NCBI GenBank assembly: GCA_947478525.1
Contig: CANJVU010000009.1
Coordinates: 1 to 64,000 of the forward strand
Source: Thiotrichales bacterium
GTDB lineage: Bacteria > Pseudomonadota > Gammaproteobacteria > Francisellales > CACEW01
Direction: 5' to 3'
Length of the DNA: 64,000 nucleotides
Below, one piece after another: positions 44,541 to 51,030 of this stretch (the first letter of the stretch is position 1; every line of letters starts with the position of its first letter). The translations under genes were made by a program, and so were the position numbers. The notes under the pieces are model-generated. The model worked only from the letters and a program-made list of their open reading frames with translations. It did not search any database and had not been told where the DNA came from.

Positions 44541-45206
44541 TTAGTCATTTCTACCATAATCTTTTCGAACTTCGATTAAGCCAGCCAAAATCTGATCTTG
44601 ATCGGTCAACAATCGCATGCTAAACGCATTTAAGTCCGGGTGCAATGGCTTCAAGTATTGCTGATCGACATCAATCAACAATTGGCGAAATACGCATTGC
44701 TGGCTTTTGCCAAGCTTCGCTAAATAATATCCACGATCTTTGATTTTCTTATGGGGATTCAAAATCAGAATATCCGTGTCTACAAAGGTTGGAGACATCG
44801 AGGAATCATTCATTTTGACAGCGAATGCCGCCTCTGGAAAATCTGGTGCACTAACAATATGATGCTTAGATTGAACTGGTTTTGAAAAATCAGCATCCTT
44901 TAACTCATCCCATTGTAATAGAGGAATCTGACGAGCAATTTGGGTGTTCGCTGGAAGCAATGCATTAACCCAGGAGTTTGCGTCCTGCAGGGGTGCTTTT
45001 CCAGTCAACTGATCAACCGTGATATTAAAATATTTGGCAACCGGCTCCAACGTGCTCGCATGAGGAGTCGTCGATTTGCCGGTTGCTATACGATGAATCG
45101 TTGGTTGCGGAATATCTAGCGCACGTGCTAAATCCATCGCCCGCATTTTCTTTTGAAACATCAGGCGACTTAAAATTGCATCCAAAGTCCCATACGTTGT
45201 CGTCAT
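44541..45206 (-). CDS. LexA/CI-like repressor (HTH plus S24 peptidase-type domain)
   Basis: A 221-aa phage-type repressor: HTH (MRAMDLARALDIPQPTIHRI, ~22-60), then a C-terminal S24-type region with FAVKMNDSSMSPTFVDTDIL, where the Ser of DSSMSP would be the protease nucleophile, and GYYLAKLGKSQQCVFRQLL. It probably keeps the ICE silent until SOS-type cleavage, the role of SetR/LvrR-type repressors. It has its own strong promoter with a palindrome just downstream. Confidence 0.88.
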   Translation of the reverse strand: MTTTYGTLDAILSRLMFQKKMRAMDLARALDIPQPTIHRIATGKSTTPHASTLEPVAKYFNITVDQLTGKAPLQDANSWVNALLPANTQIARQIPLLQWDELKDADFSKPVQSKHHIVSAPDFPEAAFAVKMNDSSMSPTFVDTDILILNPHKKIKDRGYYLAKLGKSQQCVFRQLLIDVDQQYLKPLHPDLNAFSMRLLTDQDQILAGLIEVRKDYGRND

Positions 45207-45218
45207 AGTTCTTAACCT

Positions 45219-45232
45219 ATATCAACTGATAT
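45219..45232. promoter_or_regulatory. operator-like palindrome in the repressor leader
   Basis: ATATCA-AC-TGATAT, a perfect 6-bp inverted repeat. It lies between the repressor's -10 box and start codon, near the predicted start of transcription. The position suits autoregulation. Confidence 0.5.
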
Positions 45233-45239
45233 TACGCAT

Positions 45240-45268
45240 ATTATATACGGTACTTGCGCTAATTTCAA
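45240..45268 (-). promoter_or_regulatory. sigma-70 promoter of the repressor gene
   Basis: On the minus strand TTGAAA (45268-45263) and a perfect TATAAT (45245-45240) are 17 bases apart, one of the best promoters in the window. The rest of the AT-rich 45207-45608 spacer holds a 7-bp inverted repeat AACAACC/GGTTGTT (45352-45371) and the opposing promoter at 45519. Confidence 0.75.
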
Positions 45269-45518
45269 CAATTTTTTATATTTTTTTATGCTTTCTAATT
45301 TTTCTATATGAAAAGAACAATAATGCTCTCTAAGTATTCTATCAAGCTTAAAACAACCTTAAGAGGTTGTTGTAAAACAATCAATAGCTTTTTTAATTAG
45401 CATCTGACAATTGCGCTTCAGATAAATAATACTTCATTAAGTATCGCTCAAAGCGCTAATTAATTATATTACTTATCAATAAATTATCTTTTATCTTAAG
45501 AAGACTATCAAAATTTAT

Positions 45519-45547
45519 TTGACAGCCTAAGATTTTAAATGTATATT
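45519..45547 (+). promoter_or_regulatory. sigma-70 promoter of the small-protein (lvr-like) operon
   Basis: TTGACA (45519-45524) and TATATT (45542-45547) are separated by 17 bases, about 60 bases before ATG 45609. Confidence 0.7.
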
Positions 45548-45608
45548 TAATGCAAGTTATGCAAATCAACGCATAATTTAAACTAGAAACAAACACAGGG
45601 GAATCACC

Positions 45609-45866
45609 ATGAATACTTACCAATACCAACTGATCGCAGTGAACCAAGCATTGTACTCCGATTTAAAAATCATTTTTGAAATTCGCAGCGAAGCTGGTTT
45701 CATTTTCAAATTACCCGTAATGGAAATTGCTCATAATGCTGTTCTGTTAGAAAACCTTTCCCCTGAAGATGTCAAACGCGTCATGTTTTATGTCAACATT
45801 TTTGAAAATGATGCGCAGTCCAAGAAAAACAAAGCGCTCAAAAAAATTGAAAAAACGATTGAATAA
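45609..45866 (+). CDS. small protein of the ICE control region
   Basis: An 85-aa protein with a hydrophobic-polar N-terminal half (LKIIFEIRSEAGFIFKLPVM), a short SPEDVKRVMFYVN helix and a Lys-rich tail. AGGGGA lies six bases before the ATG. No family is recognised. In position, divergent from the repressor and ahead of the csrA-type gene, it corresponds to the small LvrA/LvrB proteins of Legionella elements, but I cannot confirm homology by eye. Confidence 0.72.
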   Translation: MNTYQYQLIAVNQALYSDLKIIFEIRSEAGFIFKLPVMEIAHNAVLLENLSPEDVKRVMFYVNIFENDAQSKKNKALKKIEKTIE

Positions 45867-45884
45867 TTTGTAGAGGAGAAGGAC

Positions 45885-45958
45885 GTGCCAATAAAAATGG
45901 CACGAGCGCCATGATGTGTTGAGGTGGCTGTAGCTCAGTCACCTCAAACATCTTTTCC
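45885..45958 (+). promoter_or_regulatory. two consecutive stem-loops between small ORFs
   Basis: GTGCCA/TGGCAC (45885-45903) is followed by a longer stem: TTGAGGTG (45919-45926) pairs with CACCTCAA (45940-45947). The stem extends outward through GATGT/ACATC with one bulged base, and TTTT follows. The second could act as a weak terminator or attenuator before the next gene. Confidence 0.5.
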
Positions 45959-45975
45959 AACAAACGAGAACAACC

Positions 45976-46233
45976 ATGATGAAGTCGCAAAACAAAGTTA
46001 CTACACCAACAGCCAAAACAACAATGACAGAGTATCAGGACTTAAAAAGCGAAACATTTACCATCACTCTGACATTTGCAGAGGGTCGCGTAAAAACCGG
46101 ATCGCCGCTGAAATTAATGGCGAATAAAAAATTGATCGCATCCCTTCCCGAGCCTTACGCCATGAGAATTGGTTTTCTGGCAGGTGTTGAGTACGTTATC
46201 AATCAACGTAAGCAGCGCAAAGATTTTAAATGA
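45976..46233 (+). CDS. small protein of the ICE control region, paralogue A
   Basis: An 85-aa protein. The C-terminal 55 residues (TFAEGRVKTGSPLKLMANKK, then a helix and MRIGFLAGVEYV) resemble in pattern the next small protein: beta-strand, PL.LM.N..L., and (I/F)GF.AG.E(Y/F). The ribosome-binding site is weak (ACGAG). Function unknown; probably a duplicated DNA- or RNA-associated regulator of the element. Confidence 0.7.
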   Translation: MMKSQNKVTTPTAKTTMTEYQDLKSETFTITLTFAEGRVKTGSPLKLMANKKLIASLPEPYAMRIGFLAGVEYVINQRKQRKDFK

Positions 46234-46243
46234 TGAGTTCCAA

Positions 46244-46302
46244 GCAGTGCAGAGACGGTTCGCCACCACACACCGTTTCTTCGAGCCACCCCTCTGCACT
46301 GC
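46244..46302 (+). promoter_or_regulatory. 11-bp perfect stem-loop before paralogue B
   Basis: GCAGTGCAGAG (46244-46254) pairs with CTCTGCACTGC (46292-46302). The outer CCA/TGG bases extend the stem and an inner ACGG/CCGT pair shortens the loop. There is no T-run, so it is a leader structure of the gene at 46335 rather than a terminator. It overlaps no coding sequence. Confidence 0.6.
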
Positions 46303-46334
46303 CTGGCACTTACAAAACACACAAGAGAATTTTT

Positions 46335-46553
46335 ATGACGATGAACAAAGCAGTTATTACTGAAATAAACCATGACACAAAGAATAAAAGAATCTCAGTG
46401 GCCATCGCCTATGGCGACAAAATATTCAAGAACTGGCCTCTGGCATTAATGGAAAATGAAGCTTTGATGACACATCTTGATGCTACGGACTCCTGCCAAT
46501 TTGGCTTTATGGCTGGCATTGAATTTGAACATAGGACACATAAAGAATTATAA
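46335..46553 (+). CDS. small protein of the ICE control region, paralogue B
   Basis: A 72-aa protein (MTMNKAVITEINHDTKNKRI at its start; NWPLALMENEALMTHL and FGFMAGIEFEH further on) that resembles paralogue A at 45976. The start is placed at ATG 46335 with AGAGA upstream; an open frame back to 46230 only covers the stem-loop region and is not coding. Function unknown. Confidence 0.7.
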   Translation: MTMNKAVITEINHDTKNKRISVAIAYGDKIFKNWPLALMENEALMTHLDATDSCQFGFMAGIEFEHRTHKEL

Positions 46554-46577
46554 ATTGTCGCTCACAGCGACTCACGT

Positions 46578-46647
46578 GTTGACCTGCATGAGGCCAGGGG
46601 AAGTTAAACGAATGCCTCGTATCTACTCCTCTTCATGCAGGTTCAAC
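46578..46647 (+). promoter_or_regulatory. long imperfect stem-loop after paralogue B
   Basis: GTTGACCTGCATGAGG (46578-46593) pairs with CCTCTTCATGCAGGTTCAAC (46628-46647) with two bulges. An inner GAGGC/GCCTC stem closes a loop containing AGGGGA, a GGA of the type bound by CsrA proteins. It lies in the spacer before the convergent XRE gene. It may be a terminator without T-run, a small RNA or a CsrA-binding element. Confidence 0.5.
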
Positions 46648-46692
46648 CAAGTAATCATAGCAGAGAAAAATCCTCTCCTACAAAATAATCAA

Positions 46693-47247
46693 TCAATCTA
46701 CAGTAGGTTGACCAGCAATATCTACTGCTAATTTAGCAGCGCCTTTCACTAACTTCTTGCGATCAGCATCTGACATTTCACCTTCCATATCCATCAAGTA
46801 CTGATAGGCTTTGATAGCGAGGCGCAACTTGGTATTTTCTGCCATAGTCTTGGCTTGTGGCAATTGCGACACTTCTTCAAACACCCCCACCAGCAATTCT
46901 TCATTTACTTCTGATCTTACCGGCGCTGTGGTTGGCTTCAGCATTGCACAAAAAGCTTCATTTTGTGCCGGATCACCCTCAACTGGCTGCCCTCTTCCGG
47001 TTTTCAACCACGAGTTAGAAACTCCAGCAAGCTTACACATCTTATTGAGAAGATCAGAATCCTTCAGGCCATTGCGGCCACGCTCATAATTATTGTAGGT
47101 TAGATAATTTAACCCTAATTTAGCGGCGAATGCTTTCCCCGTTTTAAAACCAGCAAAACGTCTGGCAACTTTCAGACGCTCACCAAAAGCAACGTTATCG
47201 GGATTAAAGTCAGTGAAGGGTAGAGATTTCGTAGCAGATTTTTTCAT
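46693..47247 (-). CDS. XRE-family transcriptional regulator
   Basis: A 184-aa protein with an N-terminal HTH_3 domain (FGERLKVARRFAGFKTGKAF, AAKLGLNYLTYNNYERGRNG). A helical C-terminal part follows (EELLVGVFEEVSQLP to SDADRKKLVKGAAKLAVDIA) without a protease domain. AGGA upstream of the ATG. It is divergent from csrA and is a candidate second repressor of the transfer operon. Confidence 0.85.
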   Translation of the reverse strand: MKKSATKSLPFTDFNPDNVAFGERLKVARRFAGFKTGKAFAAKLGLNYLTYNNYERGRNGLKDSDLLNKMCKLAGVSNSWLKTGRGQPVEGDPAQNEAFCAMLKPTTAPVRSEVNEELLVGVFEEVSQLPQAKTMAENTKLRLAIKAYQYLMDMEGEMSDADRKKLVKGAAKLAVDIAGQPTVD

Positions 47248-47309
47248 ATGTCCTCCGTTCTTATATTGTATTAGTGATGCTCATGTCTTTAAGTCATCTT
47301 GACCTGACT

Positions 47310-47338
47310 ATAATAGTGCATTGACAAACTTGTGTCAA
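47310..47338 (-). promoter_or_regulatory. promoter and operator of the XRE regulator
   Basis: On the minus strand TTGACA (47338-47333) and TATTAT (47315-47310) are 17 bases apart. The -35 box is one arm of the inverted repeat TTGACA-aacttg-TGTCAA (47321-47338), a likely operator for autoregulation. Confidence 0.65.
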
Positions 47339-47520
47339 TATAAATATTCTAAATAACAAAAATACTCACAGATTAAGAATACTTTTAAAATAAATCAAGA
47401 TTATTTTCAATAATTTTTTAAAATTTCTGCTAAAAATCTTCATTTTAGATACTAATCTTCTAAAATATTCTCTTTTTAATCAATAAGATATACGAACCAT
47501 AGAAATATTTGCAAAAATAA

Positions 47521-47577
47521 TTGACTATTAGTATTCATTATGATACAATTATCTTCAATAAGTCGCCAAAAGACTTA
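47521..47577 (+). promoter_or_regulatory. promoter and leader hairpin of the csrA/transfer operon
   Basis: TTGACT (47521-47526) and TACAAT (47544-47549), 17 bases apart, with TCATTATGA (47535-47543) in the spacer; 25 of 29 bases equal the promoter at 17799. Downstream, TAAGTC/GACTTA (47559-47577) forms a hairpin ahead of the GGA-containing ribosome-binding site AGGAGGAG. Bases 47350-47520 are AT-rich with nothing recognisable. Confidence 0.7.
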
Positions 47578-47600
47578 GAGAACCACAGGAGGAGTTAACC

Positions 47601-47837
47601 ATGTTAGTCATGAATCGTAAAGAGAGAGAGTCCATCTTTATTGGAAAAGAAGATGAGATCGAAGTAAAAATCTTAGGTGTACACAACTTCGAGGGAGAAC
47701 CGGTATATCGAATCGGCGTTCAAGCTGCTAAAGACGTTCCCATTCGCCGCGATAACTATATTCCCAAAGCAGTTAAGTTACAGATGGCCATGCAAGCTGA
47801 AAACGATAGCTATTCAACCACAGGAGATGCCGCATGA
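47601..47837 (+). CDS. csrA: CsrA-family RNA-binding regulator (LvrC/CsrT-type)
   Basis: A 78-aa CsrA homologue: MLVMNRKERESIFIG start, VKILGV strand, YRIGVQAAKDVPIRRDNY with the RNA-binding Arg of strand 5, and an extended polar tail. CsrA paralogues of this kind sit at the head of ICE transfer regions in Legionella (LvrC, CsrT). It would bind GGA motifs in mRNA leaders; candidates in this window are its own leader, the leader at 17828-17921 and the loop at 46578-46647. Its stop overlaps the PilL-like gene. Confidence 0.93.
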   Translation: MLVMNRKERESIFIGKEDEIEVKILGVHNFEGEPVYRIGVQAAKDVPIRRDNYIPKAVKLQMAMQAENDSYSTTGDAA

Positions 47838-48331
47838 GACCGATCTTCTGGTTTAGTGTAGCCACCATGCTCACAGCAAATGCCATGCAATTAGGTTTTG
47901 CTGATACAGCACCTGCTATTAAAGAAACCGTTATTGGACAATTTTTAACAGTCAATAACAACGCTTCAACAGCTCAGCGCGATCCATTGCAACAAACCTT
48001 CCAAGTGCGTTTTCCATTATCGGTGATCACCGTTGGTGATGCGATGAGTTATGTATTGAGCACCACGGGCTATCATCTGATGCATGACGCTCAAGCCTAT
48101 CCATGGGCCGAACAGATGATGAAACGCCCTCTTCCCCTGGCGCAACGTCATCTGGGACCCATGACACTGCAAGATGGATTGCAGACTCTGGCAGGCAGTG
48201 ATTTTCAGATGATTGAAGATCCGGTCAATCGCCTGGTTACTTTTCGTGTTAAACCATCGCTGGGCGATCTGTATGACCCACTGGTTGCCCCGCCAGAGCC
48301 CGCTACTCTCACCGTTACCACCGAATCCTAA
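47834..48331 (+). CDS. PilL-like ICE protein (PFGI-1 class, N-terminal domain)
   Basis: A 165-aa secreted protein: signal sequence ending GFA, then FQVRFPLSVITVGDAMSYVL and GYHLMHDAQAYPWAEQMMKR, the pattern of the PilL N-terminal family that opens PFGI-1-type transfer regions. In plasmid R64 PilL is a lipoprotein of the thin pilus; here the lipobox is absent. ATGA overlap with csrA. Confidence 0.82.
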   Translation: MRPIFWFSVATMLTANAMQLGFADTAPAIKETVIGQFLTVNNNASTAQRDPLQQTFQVRFPLSVITVGDAMSYVLSTTGYHLMHDAQAYPWAEQMMKRPLPLAQRHLGPMTLQDGLQTLAGSDFQMIEDPVNRLVTFRVKPSLGDLYDPLVAPPEPATLTVTTES

Positions 48332-48340
48332 GGAGCCACT

Positions 48341-49273
48341 ATGAATAACGCCACTAACAATATCGTAACTGAATCCAAGACTACCGATAAATTTGTGACA
48401 TCAGAAAAAAATATGAGACCCACCACACAGCCACAAGCAAAAGCTGCTGAAAAGGTTGTGCAGGCGGAAAAGAATATAAATTCATCCGAAAAAACAACCG
48501 AAGAAAATAAACGCATAAATTCTTTGAAGAAATTATCGCAATCATTTAACAAGATAATTGCTTTGAAAGATTCAATTCAATTAAAGAGCCGAATGAGTGC
48601 GGCTAAAAATTTCTATAAAAAGCTAACACCCCGCAACAAGTTGATTCTGGCAGGCAGCGCTGGCGTTTTGATTTTACTGGTTGTGGCTGGTAGCATTGAC
48701 AGCTTAACGAGTCAATCAAAGACCCCCACTTATTCTTATGCTCTTTCAGGTGCAGAAAGTGGCAGCAGTCATCAGGCAAAACCAACTGTAGACCCGGTAT
48801 TGGCAAAGCTCAATCACATTGAGCATCAGATGACGCTGATTCAGAAGCAACAATCGACTAACAACCCATCGGCACAAAACCTGAGTGAATTGAATCAAAA
48901 CATTCTCAGTTTAAAACAGGCCGTGGCAGCACTGGAAACCAATTCACCTAATAGTGTGGCAGAAATTCAAACCTTGGTAACAAACAGCAACCAGGCACTC
49001 TCGGGTCAGTTAAACAGCATTCAGCAAACGGTTGATGCCTTGAAGAAACAGGCGACCCCAAAACATTATCTCCCCGCCTCCACTCTGCCCTGGGCCATTG
49101 AAGGCATTGATGTACGCAACTTCAAACCGGTGGTAGTACGTGCCAATGGCTTTGATGCGATGACCAAAGGTGATGTACGTGATGGCTGGCAATTAATTGA
49201 TGTGCGCTTTGACCCAGCACGCGCTGTGTTTCAAAGCATTAAAAACCCCAATAATTACGTGAAGGTGCAATAG
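48341..49273 (+). CDS. ICE inner-membrane coiled-coil protein
   Basis: A 310-aa protein with a charged cytoplasmic N-terminus (~1-100), one transmembrane helix (LILAGSAGVLILLVVAGSI, ~102-122), a periplasmic coiled coil rich in Gln/Asn/Leu (~155-240) and a small C-terminal domain (WAIEGIDVRNFKPVVVRANG). The topology recalls DotF/IcmG- or TraB-like scaffold proteins, but I do not assign a family. AAGGAG precedes the ATG. Confidence 0.78.
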   Translation: MNNATNNIVTESKTTDKFVTSEKNMRPTTQPQAKAAEKVVQAEKNINSSEKTTEENKRINSLKKLSQSFNKIIALKDSIQLKSRMSAAKNFYKKLTPRNKLILAGSAGVLILLVVAGSIDSLTSQSKTPTYSYALSGAESGSSHQAKPTVDPVLAKLNHIEHQMTLIQKQQSTNNPSAQNLSELNQNILSLKQAVAALETNSPNSVAEIQTLVTNSNQALSGQLNSIQQTVDALKKQATPKHYLPASTLPWAIEGIDVRNFKPVVVRANGFDAMTKGDVRDGWQLIDVRFDPARAVFQSIKNPNNYVKVQ

Positions 49274-49275
49274 CC

Positions 49276-49512
49276 ATGAAACCAATTATCTATGGAACCT
49301 TAATGGTGGGTGCAACTTTGATACTCGGTGGTTGTGAGCGATTCAATGCAGTGCAAACCGCCCTGCTTGGACCCTCACAAGAACAAATAATTGAACAGCA
49401 TCAAAGTCAGGTGCGTGAAGCATGTGATCAGGCACCTATTTTGTATGCCAATTTAACCACTCCGGCAGCCAATCGGATGTATAGCCTGCCGGATCAGACA
49501 CTTTGCATATAG
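49276..49512 (+). CDS. small ICE lipoprotein
   Basis: A 78-aa lipoprotein: leader MKPIIYGTLMVGATLILGG followed by the lipidated Cys (LGGC). The remainder contains two more Cys (REACDQAP, QTLCI). It starts two bases after the coiled-coil gene. A part of the transfer apparatus by position; no family recognised. Confidence 0.72.
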   Translation: MKPIIYGTLMVGATLILGGCERFNAVQTALLGPSQEQIIEQHQSQVREACDQAPILYANLTTPAANRMYSLPDQTLCI

Positions 49513-49531
49513 GAACGAAACGAGCAAAACA

Positions 49532-49600
49532 ATTTTACAGTTAACGGCGGTACCTGGTGTGTTTGGCACCACAGTACAAACCATGGCAAGTTGAAGCCCC
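49532..49600 (+). repeat. degenerate duplicate of the next gene's 5' end
   Basis: At a constant offset of 157 bp this stretch matches 49689-49757. ATTTTAC, TT.ACGGC and GTACAAAC.ATGGCAAGT are conserved, while the middle has diverged. The copy is out of frame and interrupted (TGA after ATGGCAAGT), so it is a non-coding relic of a tandem duplication. It occupies the otherwise unusual gap 49513-49676. Confidence 0.65.
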
Positions 49601-49676
49601 ACTGTCTTTAGACATAAGTGGATACGAAGCGGCCACACATCAGGTTAACCCCGTTTTATTGAGGAATGGTAACAGT

Positions 49677-50486
49677 ATGAACAACATGATTTTACGATTG
49701 ACGGCACTGGGACTTGGTATGATCTTGTCGGTACAAACGATGGCAAGTGAAGCCCTGAGCGAAGGATACCAGACAACAGATCCCCAAGTTTCCACCGTCA
49801 CTTATAGCGAAACGGCATTTGATCATCTCTCTTCTGATCAACAAAAGCAGATTGCTACCGTATGGAGTTTAGATCACCAAGACTATGCCCACTACCTATC
49901 GCTGATGCAAAACACCCCATCGGGTCGCTGGTATAAAAACCTGGACCCGGCAGAGGTGTTAATGCTCAACGCTAAGGATGATCAAAGTCGTATGAAATAC
50001 GCATTGATTGTTGCTAAAAATACCCATGATCGCGGTGATCATGAGTTAGCAGCACAAAAGGCATATGACCAGGCATGGCAAGAGCTTTACCCCAACCAGC
50101 CGCGAGTTATTATCCCCGGACAAACACCCCAATCATTCCGTCAATTGCACGCAGGTGATGCGCTATTGTTCTTTACCAAGATTGATGACAGCAGCAGTAA
50201 CGCCACCCTACAACAATTGTTTGAACTGATTGCTCATCACAGCGACGTTAGGTTGCAAATATTTATCATGGGCAACCCTGACAGCAAGGCAATTGAAGCC
50301 TGGGCAAATCAGCAAAAAATCCCAACCGATCTGTATGGCGCGGGTGTGATCAAAATGCAATTGGATAAGGGATATCTGGCGACACTTTCACAATCGGCGT
50401 TACCAACTCCTGTATTGATGCTCAATCACAACCAGGATTTAACACTTGTTTCAAGTGATGAATTTAACCATTGGCTAGGAGACTAA
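49677..50486 (+). CDS. ICE protein, TIGR03759/PFL_4693-type
   Basis: A 269-aa exported protein: signal peptide MNNMILRLTALGLGMILSVQ-TMAS, then DHLSSDQQKQIATVWSLDHQ, and a C-terminal thioredoxin-like looking half (GDALLFFTKIDDSS, LQIFIMGNPDSKAIEAWANQ, TPVLMLN). It is identified by these and by its place between PilL and TraD. I reject the 40-codon upstream extension to 49557, which reads through the decayed duplicate. Confidence 0.8.
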   Translation: MNNMILRLTALGLGMILSVQTMASEALSEGYQTTDPQVSTVTYSETAFDHLSSDQQKQIATVWSLDHQDYAHYLSLMQNTPSGRWYKNLDPAEVLMLNAKDDQSRMKYALIVAKNTHDRGDHELAAQKAYDQAWQELYPNQPRVIIPGQTPQSFRQLHAGDALLFFTKIDDSSSNATLQQLFELIAHHSDVRLQIFIMGNPDSKAIEAWANQQKIPTDLYGAGVIKMQLDKGYLATLSQSALPTPVLMLNHNQDLTLVSSDEFNHWLGD

Positions 50487-50488
50487 CC

Positions 50489-51019
50489 ATGAAAATATTA
50501 TTGACCACCGCTCTATTAAGTACCGCCCTTGCTGCACAAGCAAGTGCTCCGATACCCATTATCGATGAACAATCGCCAACGGTACCGGCAGCGCCTTATC
50601 TGCAAGCTATTTCCCCCGATATCGGGCAATTGGTGGCGGGTATTACCCCAGAAACCATTCAGCAGGCGGCACAGGCACCAGCAGAGCTTCATATACAGGT
50701 ATTCCCCGTGACCACCCCCAGCATGACCCCCGGTAAAGTAACAGCTAAAAACATACAGCTTCCCCTATTACCGGGTCCCGTATTCGTGATTGGCGATGAC
50801 AAAAAATCTCGTCACTGGCTACTGGATCACAAACAACAACTCGAAAAATTAAAAGCCACAGGTATTGTTGCATCGGTACAGACTGAGACCGCGCTTAAAC
50901 ACTTGCAGAAGCTCGCCAAACCACTTTTATTGCTACCGGTATCAGCTGAGCAGATTGGCCAGAGTATTGAGGTGACACATTACCCCATATTAGTGACTGC
51001 CACTCAAGTAAGCCAATAG
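50489..51019 (+). CDS. ICE protein, TIGR03765/PFL_4695-type
   Basis: A 176-aa exported protein: signal peptide ending AQA, then the family pattern GPVFVIGDDKKSRHWLLDHK, LEKLKATGIVASVQTETALK, LLLLPVSAEQIG and THYPILVT. ATG 50489 has AGGAG eight bases upstream. In related elements a lytic transglycosylase gene separates this from the previous gene; here they are adjacent, three bases apart. Confidence 0.85.
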   Translation: MKILLTTALLSTALAAQASAPIPIIDEQSPTVPAAPYLQAISPDIGQLVAGITPETIQQAAQAPAELHIQVFPVTTPSMTPGKVTAKNIQLPLLPGPVFVIGDDKKSRHWLLDHKQQLEKLKATGIVASVQTETALKHLQKLAKPLLLLPVSAEQIGQSIEVTHYPILVTATQVSQ

Positions 51020-51030
51020 GAGCGCAAGTC

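Noticed and set aside
46230..46334. N-terminal extension of the small protein at 46335
   Set aside because: The frame runs through the 11-bp stem-loop region and has no proper start signal; ATG 46335 is supported by the paralogue alignment.
49557..49676. Open frame extending the PFL_4693-type gene upstream
   Set aside because: It covers the decayed duplicate, has no signal-peptide start and would bury the signal sequence beginning at ATG 49677.
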